Shown in pieces: positions 1 to 13,112 of a stretch of DNA of 64,000 bases. The stretch covers positions 26,020,358-26,084,357 of the forward strand of contig OY987244.1 of the NCBI GenBank assembly GCA_963920765.1, in the 5' to 3' direction. The notes below the pieces were generated by a model that saw nothing but the letters and a program-made list of their open reading frames with translations, did no database searches and was not told the DNA's origin. This stretch comes from Ulota crispa (lineage: Eukaryota > Streptophyta > Bryopsida > Orthotrichales > Orthotrichaceae). A program made the translations under genes and the position numbers. Every line of letters starts with the position of its first letter. Within the stretch, counting starts at the first letter, position 1.

Positions 1-1260
1 ATGCAGTTTTCTGATTGCAGAAAGAACTCAAATGATTTACAGGCAGTTGAAATGCAAACCTTCCCACAGCCATCCGGCTTTCGAGGTTTTCGTTTGATGA
101 GCCTCATATTGCTTGGATTGCAGGAATGCAGCTAGTTCATTCAAAGCGTCCGGAGGCTGTTGTACTCCGGGTCATTCTGCAAAAACTACAGAAATTCCAA
201 CCCTGTAATTCTAACACACTATCCTCCAATTTTTAATAAGGCCTCACTTAACAGGAGCTCGCGGGCTATAGAAGTTTGGAGCAGAGACGTACATTCTGTA
301 GCTTACGAGACATGAATCATACAATGCTTGCATGCAGATTAATACATTTTATAGGAGATACCATAGAAAGTCACCAACAGTAGTAATAGCTGCTTTCTGA
401 ATAAGCATCCATACAAGAAATCCTTCAGAAACAAATAATTAATTTAATATACGATAAAAAGTGAGAACTCGCTCCAACGCAACCATGAGAAAAGTGTAAG
501 AATTCCTAATCCATCACATCTCACTCAACAATCAAAATCTCAAAAATCCCTAAACACAACTTCCTCACCAATAAAATGTTCAGTGTGTATTAGACGTAGC
601 TACCAAAACCGAAGATAGAAATAGAGCTTTGAAAACGAAAGGACGAAACTAAAAAAATAAATCAAGAGCGTGAAAAATCTAATACCTGAATGATCGTATC
701 TCTAATTCCAGAAGAAGGAAATAAGAAGCAGCTGAATATCTATTGGCCTCTAAATTACATGTAACTATCCAGTTCATAGCCAATAAATTACTCTCCACTC
801 TGTCTATCTCAAAGGCACGTCAATAATCGGCAGAGTACCACAACATAATTTCACCAAGTGCGCCAAAACTCAAACCAACTACAAAATGAACGAGGAATGT
901 TTTGTTATAAAGAAGACAGAGAGAGCGAAGACAAAAGCGATTGCTGTCGAAGCGCAAAATGCTGAGGTAGAGGAGCACCTGCGAGCTAGAAATTGGAGCA
1001 GTAGGGACGAGGGACGTCGACACGGCGAGAGCGACGGAGATGAACCGACAAGATGGTGTCCGGAGAGTTTGAAAGTGTAAAAGCAGAAATTCAAAATGCC
1101 AGAAATGGGCCCAGATGGCGGGGCGGTTGGGCGGGCGCGGGGGAAAGAAAGGGACAGGACGAGCTTTTCCACTCAGAACGGTCGTGTTCTCTGTTTGGTT
1201 TTTCTCTTCTTGTTTGAACGCGAGTGAAGTGAATTCAATGCATATCTGACAGACTCCCAA
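1..1260 (-). other. Probable 5' leader and first intron of a gene leaving the left edge
   Basis: Positions about 880-1230 are clearly richer in G+C than the AT-rich DNA to the right and resemble a transcription start region. On the minus strand a good donor (CAG|gtatt, exon end at 686) and a pyrimidine-rich acceptor (tttttgcag, exon start at 176) would define an intron at 685-177. In exon 2 one minus frame stays open from a methionine near 107 to the window edge (begins MRLIKRKPRKPDGCG). Another frame has a coding-like stretch ending NELAAFLQSKQYEAH and beyond, but it stops near position 40. I do not recognise either peptide. A 146-codon minus ORF at 820-1260 is more likely leader than protein because it is leucine/serine-rich and low in complexity. 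Everything here is inference from splice signals and composition. Confidence 0.3.
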
Positions 1261-1405
1261 ACAAAATGGATTACCTCGAGATGATACATTCCCACAACTA
1301 TTATACGTGTCGACTCTCTACATTTTGGAAGTCTTAAATGGGGGGGAATTTGAAAAATACCACTCTATGACGCCGTATTTTGAAAAAGGAAAAATTTCAT
1401 GGATA

Positions 1406-2637
1406 AGGTAGGAGCACCCATAAACATCAAACTAAGGGTTTTGAACATGTTGACTATTAATAAACAACTAGTAAATTAGAGGATCCTATTAGGAACAGAA
1501 AAAAAATGAGTTTGCACTTTCAAATGTATTATTTGTATACTATGAGAATAAGTTGTGAATTTTTAACCCCTAAAGGACCAACTATCTGTTCGGCGGACAA
1601 ATAGGATTTTGGGCATGTACCTCTGGCCAAACTACTTTGCATAATTTTTTGAAACTTTTATTGAAGATGGGAAATTCAATGATCTACATGAGCATCTAAT
1701 TTTTATTCCATTTGATGCTAGGGAGCAAAAGTTATGCCCAAATAAGCACAAATTTGGGGACTCCGGGCAGCAAAAAAAATTCTAATAAAAACTTGATAAA
1801 CAAATGTTATTTTCTCATAGATTATATCTTTGTCTACATCTGAAGCTTTGATTCATTCCATTTGGACTAGTTATAAGACAGTTATGGAAGATCTTGTTTT
1901 TTGGGCAATTCAAGCATCTTCTTGAAAAAATTACTTATAAACTTCACTTTTGAATGCAATTTTAGTATTTTTTTGAAAGAAACTATTGGAGAGGGTCAAG
2001 TTTGCTTTCTAGAACAATCTCACCATTGGGATTATTGCGTTTCAATTCCATTGCAAGGTTATTAGCAATTTAAGTTTTTTGTTCAATCTTGTACCTTCTT
2101 CTGCCTAATGTTTTTTTTAAAGAATGAAAATTAATTATTTTTTGTTATTTTTTTTCCCAAGATTACCAACTCAACTTCCCACCATGCAAAAATAGAATTC
2201 CAAACTCTATGGTGCAAAAATTTGAAGTTAAAAAAGTTCAAAGCTAAATAATCTAGTCATGCAAGGTGCAAAAAAAGTTGGTTTTTACTTTTTACATGCA
2301 AATATCTTCCAATATGTGCAGTTAAAGTTCTTGAGTTTTGTATGACTCATTCTTATAGTAGTCTAGTACAAGATCCTATGGTTAGATAAGCAAAAAGACT
2401 AATTTTCAAACTTTTTTACTCTTTGCCATAGAGGTGGCAATTTTGAGTGTCTTCTATCAAAATAAAGGTCATGGTCCTTTAGGGAGAGCAAATTGCCATT
2501 GCACTCATAACCACTTTTAAGATTTCATGTTCACATGTTATACATCCTTGTCATTACATCTATTCACCTCCACAGATTTTCTAAGATTTTAGAGGTGACG
2601 TTTATGGGGACACTGACGCTTATGGGTGTTCCTACCT
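1406..2637. repeat. TA-flanked MITE F1, nested in C1 and itself interrupted by A1
   Basis: Inverted ends AGGTAGGAGCACCCATAA (left) and TTATGGGTGTTCCTACCT (right) are bordered on both sides by TA. It lies inside foldback element C1. Related copies start at 13113, 18875 and 47536. TTAA element A1 occupies most of its interior. Non-coding. Confidence 0.7.
1567..2486. repeat. TTAA-family element A1 (~920 bp)
   Basis: It starts directly after TTAA (1563-1566) with CCCCTAAAGGACCAACT. It is closely similar over its full length to A2 at 53381-54304. Its right end (CCTTTAGGG at about 2476-2484) has lost the last bases and the flanking TTAA. Only short random ORFs are present, so it is a non-autonomous DNA transposon. 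Confidence 0.75.
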
Positions 2638-2960
2638 TAAACCTGAATGCTTTTTCAAAAAATTCACAAATATCTTTGGATCAAAATTGTCAAGCATTTG
2701 TTTTGTTGTGCATGACACTTCCCTTCTTCCTTTCTGCGCATACTTAACAAGAAAGAAGTAAGCTTAGTGTGTGCACAAAGGGAGAAGGAAGTGACATGCA
2801 CAACAAAACAAATGCTTGAAAATTTTGGTCCAAGGGTATTTGTGAAATTTCTGAAAAAGCAACTATGAAAGTATTGCAAACTTCACGGGTGTCCATGAAG
2901 TGCTCCCTTTGAAAAGATTTCTTTTAATTTTGAAATTGTAAAGTTATCCTGCAAACTTAA

Positions 2961-4218
2961 CCCCTAAAGGCCCAAGCCCTTTTTTTTTGTGAAAATCATT
3001 GAAAACTGCCACTTTTGGAGTAATGAGTAAAAAGGTAGGAAAAATGATTTTTATGGAAATCTAACCATAAGATCTTGCCCTAGACTACAGGAGGCATAGT
3101 TTAAATTGGAATTTTGTGTTTGGTGCTAGTTTGGCAATTGCCTTTTTTTGGGTATAAATCTAGCTTCTTTCATTTAATTTTTGGTGAAGTCCACATGCAA
3201 TCTCTAGCTTTTTATTGTAAAAAGACATCTAAAGCAAATGATTGGGGCTTGACATGTGGAAAAAGGGGAGCAAAAGCAGTCCCTTCATTGGTGGAGTTTG
3301 GCTAATCACACTTAGTGTTTTCACTAGCTCTGGCGCTAATTCCAAGCTCCTCAAAAAAAAATTGTTTTCTAGCAATTTGTCGCCCCAAACAAAAACACTA
3401 ATGGGAGGTACTAGTGGGGAAAAAATGAGCTCATTCTAGATGTAGAGGAGTGAGATATTGACATCTAAAGTGAAAATAAAAGTTTTTTTCCCAGTTGCCC
3501 AAAAATTTCAGAAGCCTTTGACAACTCCTATATCAAAAAAAATTGCTCTATGCAAAACTGAGGCTTTATTTTCCCATGTAGAAGACCAAGCTAGGTATGC
3601 GTGGGGGAATTTTCAAATCAATTGGAGGTGTGAATCATACTTTGTAAAATCTTGCAATGCCGTAAGGTCATGAAATTTGCAAACACACTAGGCAAAATTG
3701 GCGGATTTATGTAAAATTTAATAATTTGAATTATTGTGATCCAAATGGTGAAAACCAAGGGCTTTCAATCTACTACAACTCAGAAATAAAAAGTAAAAAA
3801 GCAAAATACACAAATTGCTCAAAAAAGTAAAGCACCAAATTTTACAAGGGGCAAAAGGAATGAAGGTTTGGGAGTCCCATACCTACTCGCAAACTAAAAC
3901 TTCTCATAACTTTCATCTCATTAATCAAAATTGAATGATTCAAAGCTTCCCACGTGTACATAAATCTAAAGAACCAATTTCAGATTTTTATTTTTTTTAA
4001 ATCTATTTTTTTTACTGCCTGATTCTCCCTTGTTTTTCAGTTATTCATGCATAACTTCTTTTAACAAATGTTGGAATGAAGAAAAAATTAGATGACCACG
4101 TAGATTTTTGAATTCCCCATCTTTCATAAAAGTTTCAGAAAATCACACAAAGTAATTTAGTTGTAAATACATGCCCAAAACCCCACTTGGCCGGAGGGAC
4201 CACTTGAGCCTTTAGAGG
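2961..4218. repeat. TTAA-family element K1 (1,258 bp)
   Basis: TTAA flanks both ends (2957-2960 and 4219-4222). The ends are inverted: CCCCTAAAGGCCCAAG on the left and GAGCCTTTAGAGG on the right. The interior around 3880-4100 resembles the K2 element near 45530-45680. Small ORFs at 3114-3673 have no recognisable motif and I do not call them genes. Confidence 0.7.
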
Positions 4219-4222
4219 TTAA

Positions 4223-7200
4223 TAGTGTGTTACTGTGTTTAGCAGCCTGGGCTATTTATGAAATTTGCATTTGGGACCACTGCTCATTGATCAGTACTTT
4301 TCATATAATTGAAGAACAGCAAGGGAAAGTCGAGTAAGTTACCCCTAATTAGATACAGTATGCTGTATCAGATCTTAATGACAAGTAAATCAAAAATTAC
4401 AGCCTCAGTAATAAATTTTCCTTAACTATTCAGCTGTCATTTTCTTGAAGAGAATTACCTTTGATGATATTCGCATTTTCGCCATAAACAAAATTGGCTC
4501 GGTTTACTGGACATACCGATATGTTGAAGTGAGTCTAGGGTGGAAATTCTCAGCTTTTTTGCAAACAAGGTTAAAAATAATAATTTGTCTCATGTATTGG
4601 CTGTGTTCAATTGTATTTTTTTTTTTAATCCTAAACCAAACTAGGTCTTTGAATCTAGAAGTGAATTCAAATTTCTCAAAATTAATCATTTGACAATAAA
4701 TATATAAACTCTTATATTTTTGGGGGTGAAAAATTAGACCTTTTCCATTGTGACCCCACATTGACGTAAGCTTATGTGCAATAATCTAGCAAAACTGGTC
4801 TCAAATTCATGGATACATGAGCAGTGTCCTAGGAGATTTTGAGTTTCTTAACAAAAATCCTACATTTCTTATGTTCGACTGGGTTCATGCATTGAATATA
4901 TCCTATAAATACAATAATTAAACACTTTCCTAAAAATTTAGCCAATATCCATCTGATTCAAGTTTCGACTGATTTTTTTAATATTTCATGGGAGTGACTT
5001 TCTATTGTAACCATCCGAATTGTATTCTTGTTCATAATGTTCTCAATCAAAGTGAAAATGTAATGATGAGAATAATTCATGTGAAAAGTGCAAATGGTAT
5101 CAATGGGTGTCAAACACTCACAGCAAGTTAGCTAACATGGATGATTTAAATATGTAATCACTAGTATGGGAACAATGGGCAAAACTATACAAACTAGTGA
5201 TGCCATGACATTCAAATTCCTGCAATTGCTCTTCACCAAGAATCACTTTATTATGCCACTATATGAGGAGGCAATTACATTGTTGGTTGTGACACTTGCT
5301 ATTCATACATTATGGTTATTTCTAACAACATCAACTATATTTGAGGTCACAAAAATGCACATTCTTTTTAGTACAACTTGTACTCAATTTAGGGCTGTTG
5401 TTTTAAGGAGGCAATGTAATAGTATGGTGAGGATTATAGAAGGACAACGCTTACAATTGTGCACGATGTTATTTGTTACCCAGTGATGAGCAAGTTAACA
5501 CCAATTTATTTTACAAATCAATCAAGCAAAAATACGTATTGTGTGGGAGCACTAAGAGCTTTGCTACTATGGCCATATGTAATGACTAGGTGGTACATTA
5601 GGTTTTTGAATCCATAGTTGCAAGAGGTTGCAAATGGCACTTGGTAAGTTGCTTAAACCTTGGAAGATGCTTAATATTAGCAATTTTGGTAAAACAAGGC
5701 ACTAATTTTTGAAAGAAGCATGCATGTTAGGCATTATGCCCCAAGACCTTGTCAAAATGTCTTGAATATTTCACTTGATATATTATAGTTTTCCCACTAG
5801 AATAAGGCTCAAAAGCCAAAGGGAGTAAGGTAAAACAGACATCTACTTTTTTAATTCCTATTATTAAAATGCTTAACAATTAGTGGTGTCCCAAGTATGT
5901 TGCCATGCATCATTAGCCATTCTTTGATGGTTTCTAGAGTTTTCACCTACAAAGCCTAGCTAGTATGTCTCATTGCAAGGAATGTGAGAGTTTTTGTTAG
6001 TGTGAAAGAGCTTCAACATTGTCAAAGATGGCAAGTTATGAAATATTGATAGCATGCTTACCATACATGAGCACAAGTGAATTATGGGTCAACACCACTT
6101 TTTCTTGCTATAATGCTATTGATGTCATGTGGTTGTAGTAATGAAGGTTGCTTTATGCATTTGTCATTATTTTTGAACTTTCTATGTGACGCTTTCACAA
6201 GTCATGTCAAGATGATGAAGAGTTCTAGATCATTACATGGGGCATTAATTAAAGTCACGACGTGGATGGAAGTTAATGCTCAAGTTCATTCTTGTAAACC
6301 ACTCAATCATTTAGATAGAAGATGTACTCTCATTTTATTATCTAATTCTAATATGAAGTGGAAGCAAGTTTTCACTTCAATAAATGTTGGATGTTGCAAT
6401 ATCTACACACTTGTGTTGTTATTATTAAGTCATGTTGTCATTCATAATGCATACTCACATGTTGGTCTTAGATTTGATATTCATATGGGGTCTTCATACA
6501 CCACTTGTGTTTCCAAAGAAAGATGGGCACCAAAATTCAATATGAATGAAAGTCTAAGATATAAAATAAAAAATCATGCACAAAAACAATGTTTTAAGTT
6601 TGACAAAAATCATAAGATGTTTGAAACCTAAAAATTAAGATTATTGTTCCTCTTTGTATTGCTCAAAATTATTGATGGTACAACAAATCAAGAATTACAT
6701 TTATAAAAAGAGCATACTTGCAGACCTTCTTCTTCCTTTTTGCATACATTGACCAAATCAAACCCTCCAAAAAAAAAGTTTATAAATCAATCATTATCTC
6801 AAAACAATATATTTGGCATTTTTATAAACTATCAACAAAATTGATAGATCATTGTAACATCATCCTATGCATAATCAATTTGATAGCATTTACCTGAAGA
6901 ATCAAGCAAAGGATAATATTTAGATTTTGGGGGTGGCAATGTAAACTTTCAAGCTCATCAATATAATATTAAAAGTGTAGAATACTTTTCTTTTAACAAT
7001 TTTTATATATACCAGTACATAGGCACACGCTTTGCTTGAGTTGGACATGCATCGGTAGTGCAACATTCAACTTTACAAAATCAATATCTCACAAATCAAT
7101 TGGTCTAAAATCTAATCCTAATGTACTTCATAGAAAATTAATATCCAATAATTGGTTCAAAATCTAACCTTGATGCATTTGTCATTTTGGTTTTTTATTG

Positions 7201-7470
7201 AAATTCAAAATAAAAGTCACCTAGCAAGGGGGCAATTGGTGTTTTGTTGGTTTTCCAAAACATGGTTGAGGGCATTTGATGTTCTATATTTGAGGCATCC
7301 TTTATTATTTCAACTTCCGCCAAAAATTTAGACAACGTTGAAAAATGATATGGTTGGAGGTTGCTTGATGTTCCCGTTGTTGCTCCAACTTCCACCAAAA
7401 ATCTAGAAAGTTCTAGAAGAGGGCATGGAGTCAGTGAGGGTTAGGCTCCCACTTTTATATAAATATATAT
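4223..7470. other. AT-rich gene-poor stretch
   Basis: I find no supported gene. Positions about 4530-4740 look like a diverged partial copy of foldback family D (same order of phrases as 11612-12020). ORFs of 106 codons (5166-5486) and 184 codons (6077-6631) lack recognisable domains, splice context or biased composition, and are probably chance or remains of decayed repeats. Confidence 0.5.
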
Positions 7471-7876
7471 AGGAAATTACTACAGTGACACCCTAAATTG
7501 CTAACACGACACCCTCTCTAAGCATGAAAATGTGGTTTTTAATGCTGATTTTGCTGATTTTTTTATTTGGATCAAAAGATTTGTTTCACCCTTATCATTC
7601 TAAGGCTATACTAAAAAAATAGGTGTGCTTAAATTTCAAACTAAAAATATAAAACTTTTGAGTTACATAAAGCAAAATATATCAAAAAATAGTATTGGTG
7701 CTATAATATTTCATTCTTTTTGTATTTTTCATGTTTTCTTTCAAAGAGGTGATAATGTTGTGATTGAATGAATGATGGACCACTTAATAAATAAAAAAAT
7801 AGGACTAAATTATCAAATTTCATGCTCAAAAGTGGTGTCCCATTAACAATTTAGGGTGTCGCTATAGTAATCCCCT
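7471..7876. repeat. MITE G (406 bp), ~60-bp inverted ends
   Basis: The left end AGGAAATTACTACAGTGACA and the right end are inverse copies for about 60 bp: both contain the phrase for 'gacaccctaaattg' and a matching 'agcatgaaa' further in. It sits in an (AT)n stretch, so the target duplication cannot be read. Only one copy is in the window. Confidence 0.65.
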
Positions 7877-9884
7877 ATATATAAGTTGTGTGCATTCTGA
7901 TTACTTGATGTACAAAAAAGCATGTCATGAGGTTTTCAACTGCAAGATACAAGGTTTTATTGGTTATTATTGTACTTGTGTTTTTATTGTGAATGAAAAT
8001 CAATTATAGCTTCCTGCTACAAACTTAGGACTTGGAATTATAAATTCACATAAATTGACCTTTGAGATTTAATTTGTTTTTCACTAAGTATCTTCAAATG
8101 ATTTTACACCAAACTTTCCAGAGAGCCTCCATCTCTACTCAATTCTTAATCATTCATTAGTTTATGAGCCATGAAAGAGTTGATGAGCAAATCTACCCAA
8201 AATCTGTTGCAATATTTTTTTGGGTATTTGTTGCGCAATTTGGTTGTTTTGCATTACATACACAACAATATTTTTTCAAAAAATATGGAAAAAATCCATA
8301 TCCAAATTCTAAGTTTCAAAATTTCTCGTCACTAGTGATCAAAGATTTTGCCTTTATTGTTGGTGGTCTAAGAGATAAGAGACCTTGAAGATTGCATTCT
8401 AGCTTATTCTAATTCATGAGATCAAGGTTGTTGCAACTTCTTCCACTGCTATTGGAGCTCAAAAGTACTACTTCAAAGAAATATCAATTACATACTTGCC
8501 ACAAATTTAAGAAGTGGTGTTGTTTTACTTACAACATTACAATATATTGATGTTTAAATCTTCATATAATCACATTTATTTTAGACGGTGCAAGTAGAAG
8601 ATTAAAGACGTTTAGTTTTGTATAATTTCCTAATGTCAGTAGGGATTTTGCAATGGTCATTTCCAAAAAATTCCAATTCTAAATGGAAGATTTTAAAGTT
8701 TGCTTGCAAATTGTTCAATTTTTTTACTAAAAGATAACTATTACTTTTGGAAGAAGAAAAAAACACTTTTGAATGTATTTGGCAACAAATAATTTAATTG
8801 CAAGTATTAAAGTTTCAAATAAAGAATTGCTTCATTTTGGTATGCCTACTATTATACAATTCTACCAGCAGTATCTTTTAGATGCAAAGCTTAAAATCGA
8901 CTTCTTTCAAAAGTTTGTTTATTACTCTCAAAACATCTTATCTTTTAACTTCACATCATAATTTCAAAATATGTAAGAGCACAAACTCAACTACTCAAAA
9001 CAACAACCTCCAATATTAATATTTCTTTACATATCTCGCATTTAGTTGGCTTTTGAACCTTTTGATTTTTTGTCCCAATTTTATGATTAAATGTAACGAT
9101 TTCATACGCTATATTTTATGCTAAATGCATTCTTTTGAATGATGCCCCCAACATGCCATAGTAGCATTTGTGAATCATATCATTTCTATTTGGCTCCACA
9201 ATTTATGAATTCTTTAACCAATTTGTAATATTCTTTAAAATTTTATATTTGATAAAGGCAACAAATCAAACAATATTGAAACAGAAATTGCAAGATACAA
9301 CATCCAAGTATTACTTTTAGAAACCTGAAGGACGTCTCTCACTTATAAAAAGAAATTGAAGCCCTAGAAATTGTGGACAATAGAGGTAGCAATTAATGTT
9401 AAAAACTCCTTTCAAATCCTCTTTAAAGTTCCAAATACAGTGATTAAAGAGAAGAATATCTTTTTCCAAGTCTCTAGCACCGAAGTTTTTATAGGTTCAA
9501 TTAGCAAACTTTTCAAAGCAACTCAGCATCTCAATCCAACATTAGTGTCTTATTTTGTATTATTTTTGGAGCAAATGAAGGATTTCAATGCACAAATTGA
9601 CATTCTTACACACTATAACCAACAATTTGAAGGATTTGTTTTCAACATCACAGGTTGTTTGCATTCTAACATCTTAGAAGCCCGCAATGAATGAGAAAGT
9701 TAGATGTAACTGATAATGTCTAATAACTAGCTCACTCCTATGTGGCTCAACTAATTATTTAAACATAGCTAATACCATGTCCCACATCTCAATTGTCACT
9801 CAAAATTTAGGATTCAGTTGTTGAAGAGTAAAAAAATTTGAGATTGTAGTTTCATACTATGCCCAAGTCCCAAGTGGCTGTTCA
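7877..9884. other. AT-rich gene-poor stretch
   Basis: Short open frames at 8164-8388, 8773-8961 and 9371-9694 have no recognised domain, no splice partners and AT-driven codon use. I see no gene, RNA or clear repeat boundary here. Confidence 0.4.
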
Positions 9885-10818
9885 ACCCCTAAAAGGACCA
9901 AGCAAAGTTAACACCAAAAACTTTCTAAGCTTGTCATTTTTAGAGCATCAACCAAATTTGAAAATAGAAACATTTTTATGCATATGAAACTATAAAATCT
10001 TGTAGTAGGATAGTTTTAGAAGATTTGGACAAAATTTCAGAAATTTTCACCATGTGAATTGGAAGATAGAATGGTTTGAATATTCAAAAACATCTTGCAA
10101 AAAATTAGGCAGCTACCCTTTAGAAGGTGAAATTTCTAAGGAAAAAAGACCATGTGGGTGGTGCTTCTCTAGATTCCTTGTTCCACCTAAGTAGAGTACA
10201 TGTTAAAAAAGTTCCAAATCATTTAGTATTGTATAATATATGGGAAAACAATAGTAAGTAAAAAGAAATAAAGAATGACTCAAAACACTAAATTGTTAAG
10301 AAATTAATTATGGAAATGAAAAATGCCAATCCCAGTGGTTGTAATATTGTAATAAAAAATTTACATCCTTTGGTTTTGTTTTTTGTTTTTTGAAATAATG
10401 AAAATTGAGTCAATGAAAGGACTTCCAAGTTTATTTTAGAGTAGAGAATCCATAACTGCCTGCAAACAAAAACTCCTCATAACTTTCATCTCATTGATAA
10501 ATATGGAATGATTCAAATCTTTCCACATTCACAAAAATCTCTTGATAGAACCAATTTTGAATGTTTGTTTCTAAAGAAAGCAATTTTAAAAAATTTGCCC
10601 AAATTGCCTGCCGAGTGAAAAAAAACAACATATTATGTTGTATCTTCTTATTCACAATTCTAGATGTCATGAAATTTAATGCATATGAAAGATAAACCTT
10701 GTTCCCACATTCTGTTAAAGTTTCAACCTAAAATAGGAAAATCTTCAATCACAAGTACTTGCCCAAAATTGCTATGTTGCTAAAAAAAAAGAAGGGGGGG
10801 GGATTGGTCCTTTAGGGG
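9885..10818. repeat. TTAA-family element L1 (934 bp)
   Basis: Left end CCCCTAAAAGGACCAAGC follows TCAA (a mutated TTAA). Right end GGTCCTTTAGGGG is followed by TTAA at 10819-10822. The interior is collinear with L2 at 47755-48668. The next element, M1, uses the same right-hand TTAA, so the two abut. Confidence 0.75.
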
Positions 10819-10822
10819 TTAA

Positions 10823-11063
10823 CCCCTGAGAGCCCAGGCCAAATTCACTCAAATCCATACCCTTGTGTACTTAGTCCAATAAAAGTATTACCTAAGTAGA
10901 GCCAAAGAGCTTGAATTCTTTTTGAGTGGTAGTAGACACATACATGAAGGTACATGAAAAAGTACAAATCCTTTGACTTTACCATTAAAAAGAGAATAAG
11001 AGTCAAACATGGACATTTTTAATAACTGAGCGCCCCATTTATCACTTGTAGGGCGCTCAGGAG
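10823..11063. repeat. Short TTAA-family element M1 (241 bp)
   Basis: Begins CCCCTGAGAGCCCAGG immediately after the TTAA that closes L1 and ends GGGCGCTCAGGAG before TTAT. Its last ~45 bp (from 11024) form a separate small palindrome with a GAGCGCCC/GGGCGCTC stem. Non-coding. Confidence 0.5.
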
Positions 11064-11611
11064 TTATTAGAGTTGCTTACTCAAGAAAAACACTTTTCTA
11101 AAGTCTTGGTGCCAACAAAGTGAGATGTTGATTAAGAGTTGAATGTAGCCAAAATAACAGGATCTAATTTGGAGGCCAAGTCTCAACAATTTGTTTGATC
11201 AAAATATTAGACACTGTTTTTTAGTATTTATTTTTGCCCTTACCAAAGTCAAAAGTTGGAACTAGCATTCAACTAGGACTTGCATAATTGAAAGCGCAAA
11301 TTGCCCTAAATGCTTGAGGGTACTTCAGTTCTTGGTTTGGGATGGCATTTTTGACGTCTTGGAATTGTACTTGTAAGATTATTATTAAAAATCCAAATAA
11401 AATTATAAAAGTAAAATCTTGAACTCCAAGGCTTGTAGATGGTGCTATCAATAAAATCCCAAAAAAGTCATGTGGATATTAAGATATTTGTGATTGATTA
11501 TGGATGAGTGTGGAATTTTTTGTTTTTTGAGAGTCACTCAAAACTTTCTAATAGAAAAATGGCAACTTTTAGGTACAAAATGGGGAATAATCATATATGA
11601 TGATTTAGTAT

Positions 11612-12020
11612 GGGAATTGATATGGGCACATTGGAGGGTTGATATATGCACACCCTTGTACGGTCAATTTTGGATTTTTACAATCAAAAAGCTGAATTCA
11701 AAAAGTTTGAATTCAAATTTGGACTTAGAGATCAACCTTGATTTAGTTTAGAACCATAATAAAGGTTGCAATTGAACAACACCCAATGAAAGCTTATAGT
11801 TTTTATAAACAAAAGTAAAAGTAATACTTTTCCCCCTAGCTAAGCTTTTTTATTGGATGTTGTTCAATTGCATCTTGCATTATGGTTCTAGACTAACTCA
11901 AGGTCTCTAAGTCCAAATTTGAAATTCAAAATTCTCAAATTCAACTTTTTGATGGTAGAAATCTAAAATTTACCTTGGGGGGTGTGCACATCAACCGTTG
12001 ATGTGGCCATATCAATTCCC
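11612..12020. repeat. Foldback MITE D (409 bp)
   Basis: Inverted ends GGGAATTGATATG / CATATCAATTCCC with long arms that pair almost throughout. The arms carry mirror phrases around 'ggacttagagacc' and 'ccctagctaagc'. Flanks repeat TTTAGTA-like bases (8-9 bp duplication). Other full copies lie at 30117, 32780 and 38465. Confidence 0.7.
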
Positions 12021-13047
12021 TTTAGTAATTGTTATTGTTATTTCAAAACTAACTATTCTCCTTCCAAAACCATGATCACAATTTCACAAACGAGCTTGCA
12101 ACCCAACTTGTCAAAGATCTACCACCTAATACCAAAAAAATGTTCAGCTCTAGTTATTGACCAAAAATCAAAATGAATGAAAAATATTTTGTTGTCAATG
12201 AATTTTAACTTGTATGACAAAAGTATTCCAAAAAAATTAGCCCAAAAGCACATTCAAGTTTTCTTAGAAAATGAAATTTTAATAAAAAGGCCCTCACTGC
12301 CTAAGGAAGTCTCCAAGGGAAATCTCAACTTCATTCTCAACTTGTTGCCTGTCTTTCCAATATGCCAACTTGTTATAAGCTCTTTAGTGATATTGATCAT
12401 CACACTTTCTGATGTGCAAGAGGCGTGCTTGCAATTTAGCTTGCACTTAAAATCATAGGAAAGTTGTATGGAGGTCATTAAAATTGAGCAATGAAGCTAA
12501 GCTCAGACTGCAACTTTTCCAAAAGAAATTTAAAAAAATCAAATCTCTACCTTTAGCTAGGGTTTTTGTTTTTGTTAGTTAGGGTAGGCCAACTAGCACC
12601 CCAAAATGCACGCATGTAAGGAAAAATTGGCCAAAATTGGTATGAATGAACAATTTGTGCACTTTCATCAAATTAGTTTATTTATATAAGCTACTTCCAT
12701 CCAAAATCTAGCAAACATGATGTTTGAGGCAATTTCATCCACTTTTCACACAAATTTTTGAGTGTATTGGTTGTAAGAGGCAATCTAAAATAAGATTTAG
12801 ACAAAAATTTGCCACAAAAAAAGAACCGTGGCTTTAGCAAGGTCTCAAAGTTTGCTGAACACTCGATTTGATGCCTCAAACATGTAAGGTTTTGTTCACG
12901 TGAATAAGATTTGTGAACAATCCAACCAAGTCACTTTGTGAATGAGCCATGACAACGTCTTGGGGATTGTGACTGCTGATGAATGACCACGCGTTCACGC
13001 CCACTCGTTCACTTTGCTTATTTGAGATATTTGAAACCTCCTAATGA
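12021..13047. other. Gene-poor spacer
   Basis: Only short, unrecognised ORFs (for example 12177-12458 and a minus one at 12691-12879). Nothing I can assign. Confidence 0.4.
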
Positions 13048-13111
13048 AGTTTTCATGTTGATTAGTTTTCATGTTGAGTAGTTTTCATGATGAGTGGTTT
13101 TCATGTTGAGT
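13048..13111. repeat. 16-bp tandem repeat, about 4 units
   Basis: The unit AGTTTTCATGTTGAGT is repeated about four times with few changes. The last unit runs directly into the TA that borders element F2. Confidence 0.8.
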
Positions 13112-13112
13112 A

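Larger units (their letters stand above)
1388..2907. repeat. Foldback MITE C1 (outermost of a triple nest)
   Basis: The ends read GGAAAAATTTCATGG on the left and a diverged inverse on the right. The interior right half (2640-2907) matches family C copies at 29373, 46140 and 61325, including the two arms around a purine-rich loop. A near-identical 9-base direct repeat flanks it (TTTGAAAAA at 1379-1387, TTTGAAAAG at 2908-2916), as for Mutator-like elements. The left arm is broken after about 18 bp by element F1. No coding sequence. Confidence 0.7.

Noticed and set aside
820..1260. 146-codon minus ORF as a protein gene
   Set aside because: Low-complexity leucine/serine content in a region that looks like a transcription start and leader.
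5166..6631. Two ORFs (106 and 184 codons) that could be a decayed transposase or novel genes
   Set aside because: No catalytic motif, domain or splice context. Codon use follows the AT-rich background.
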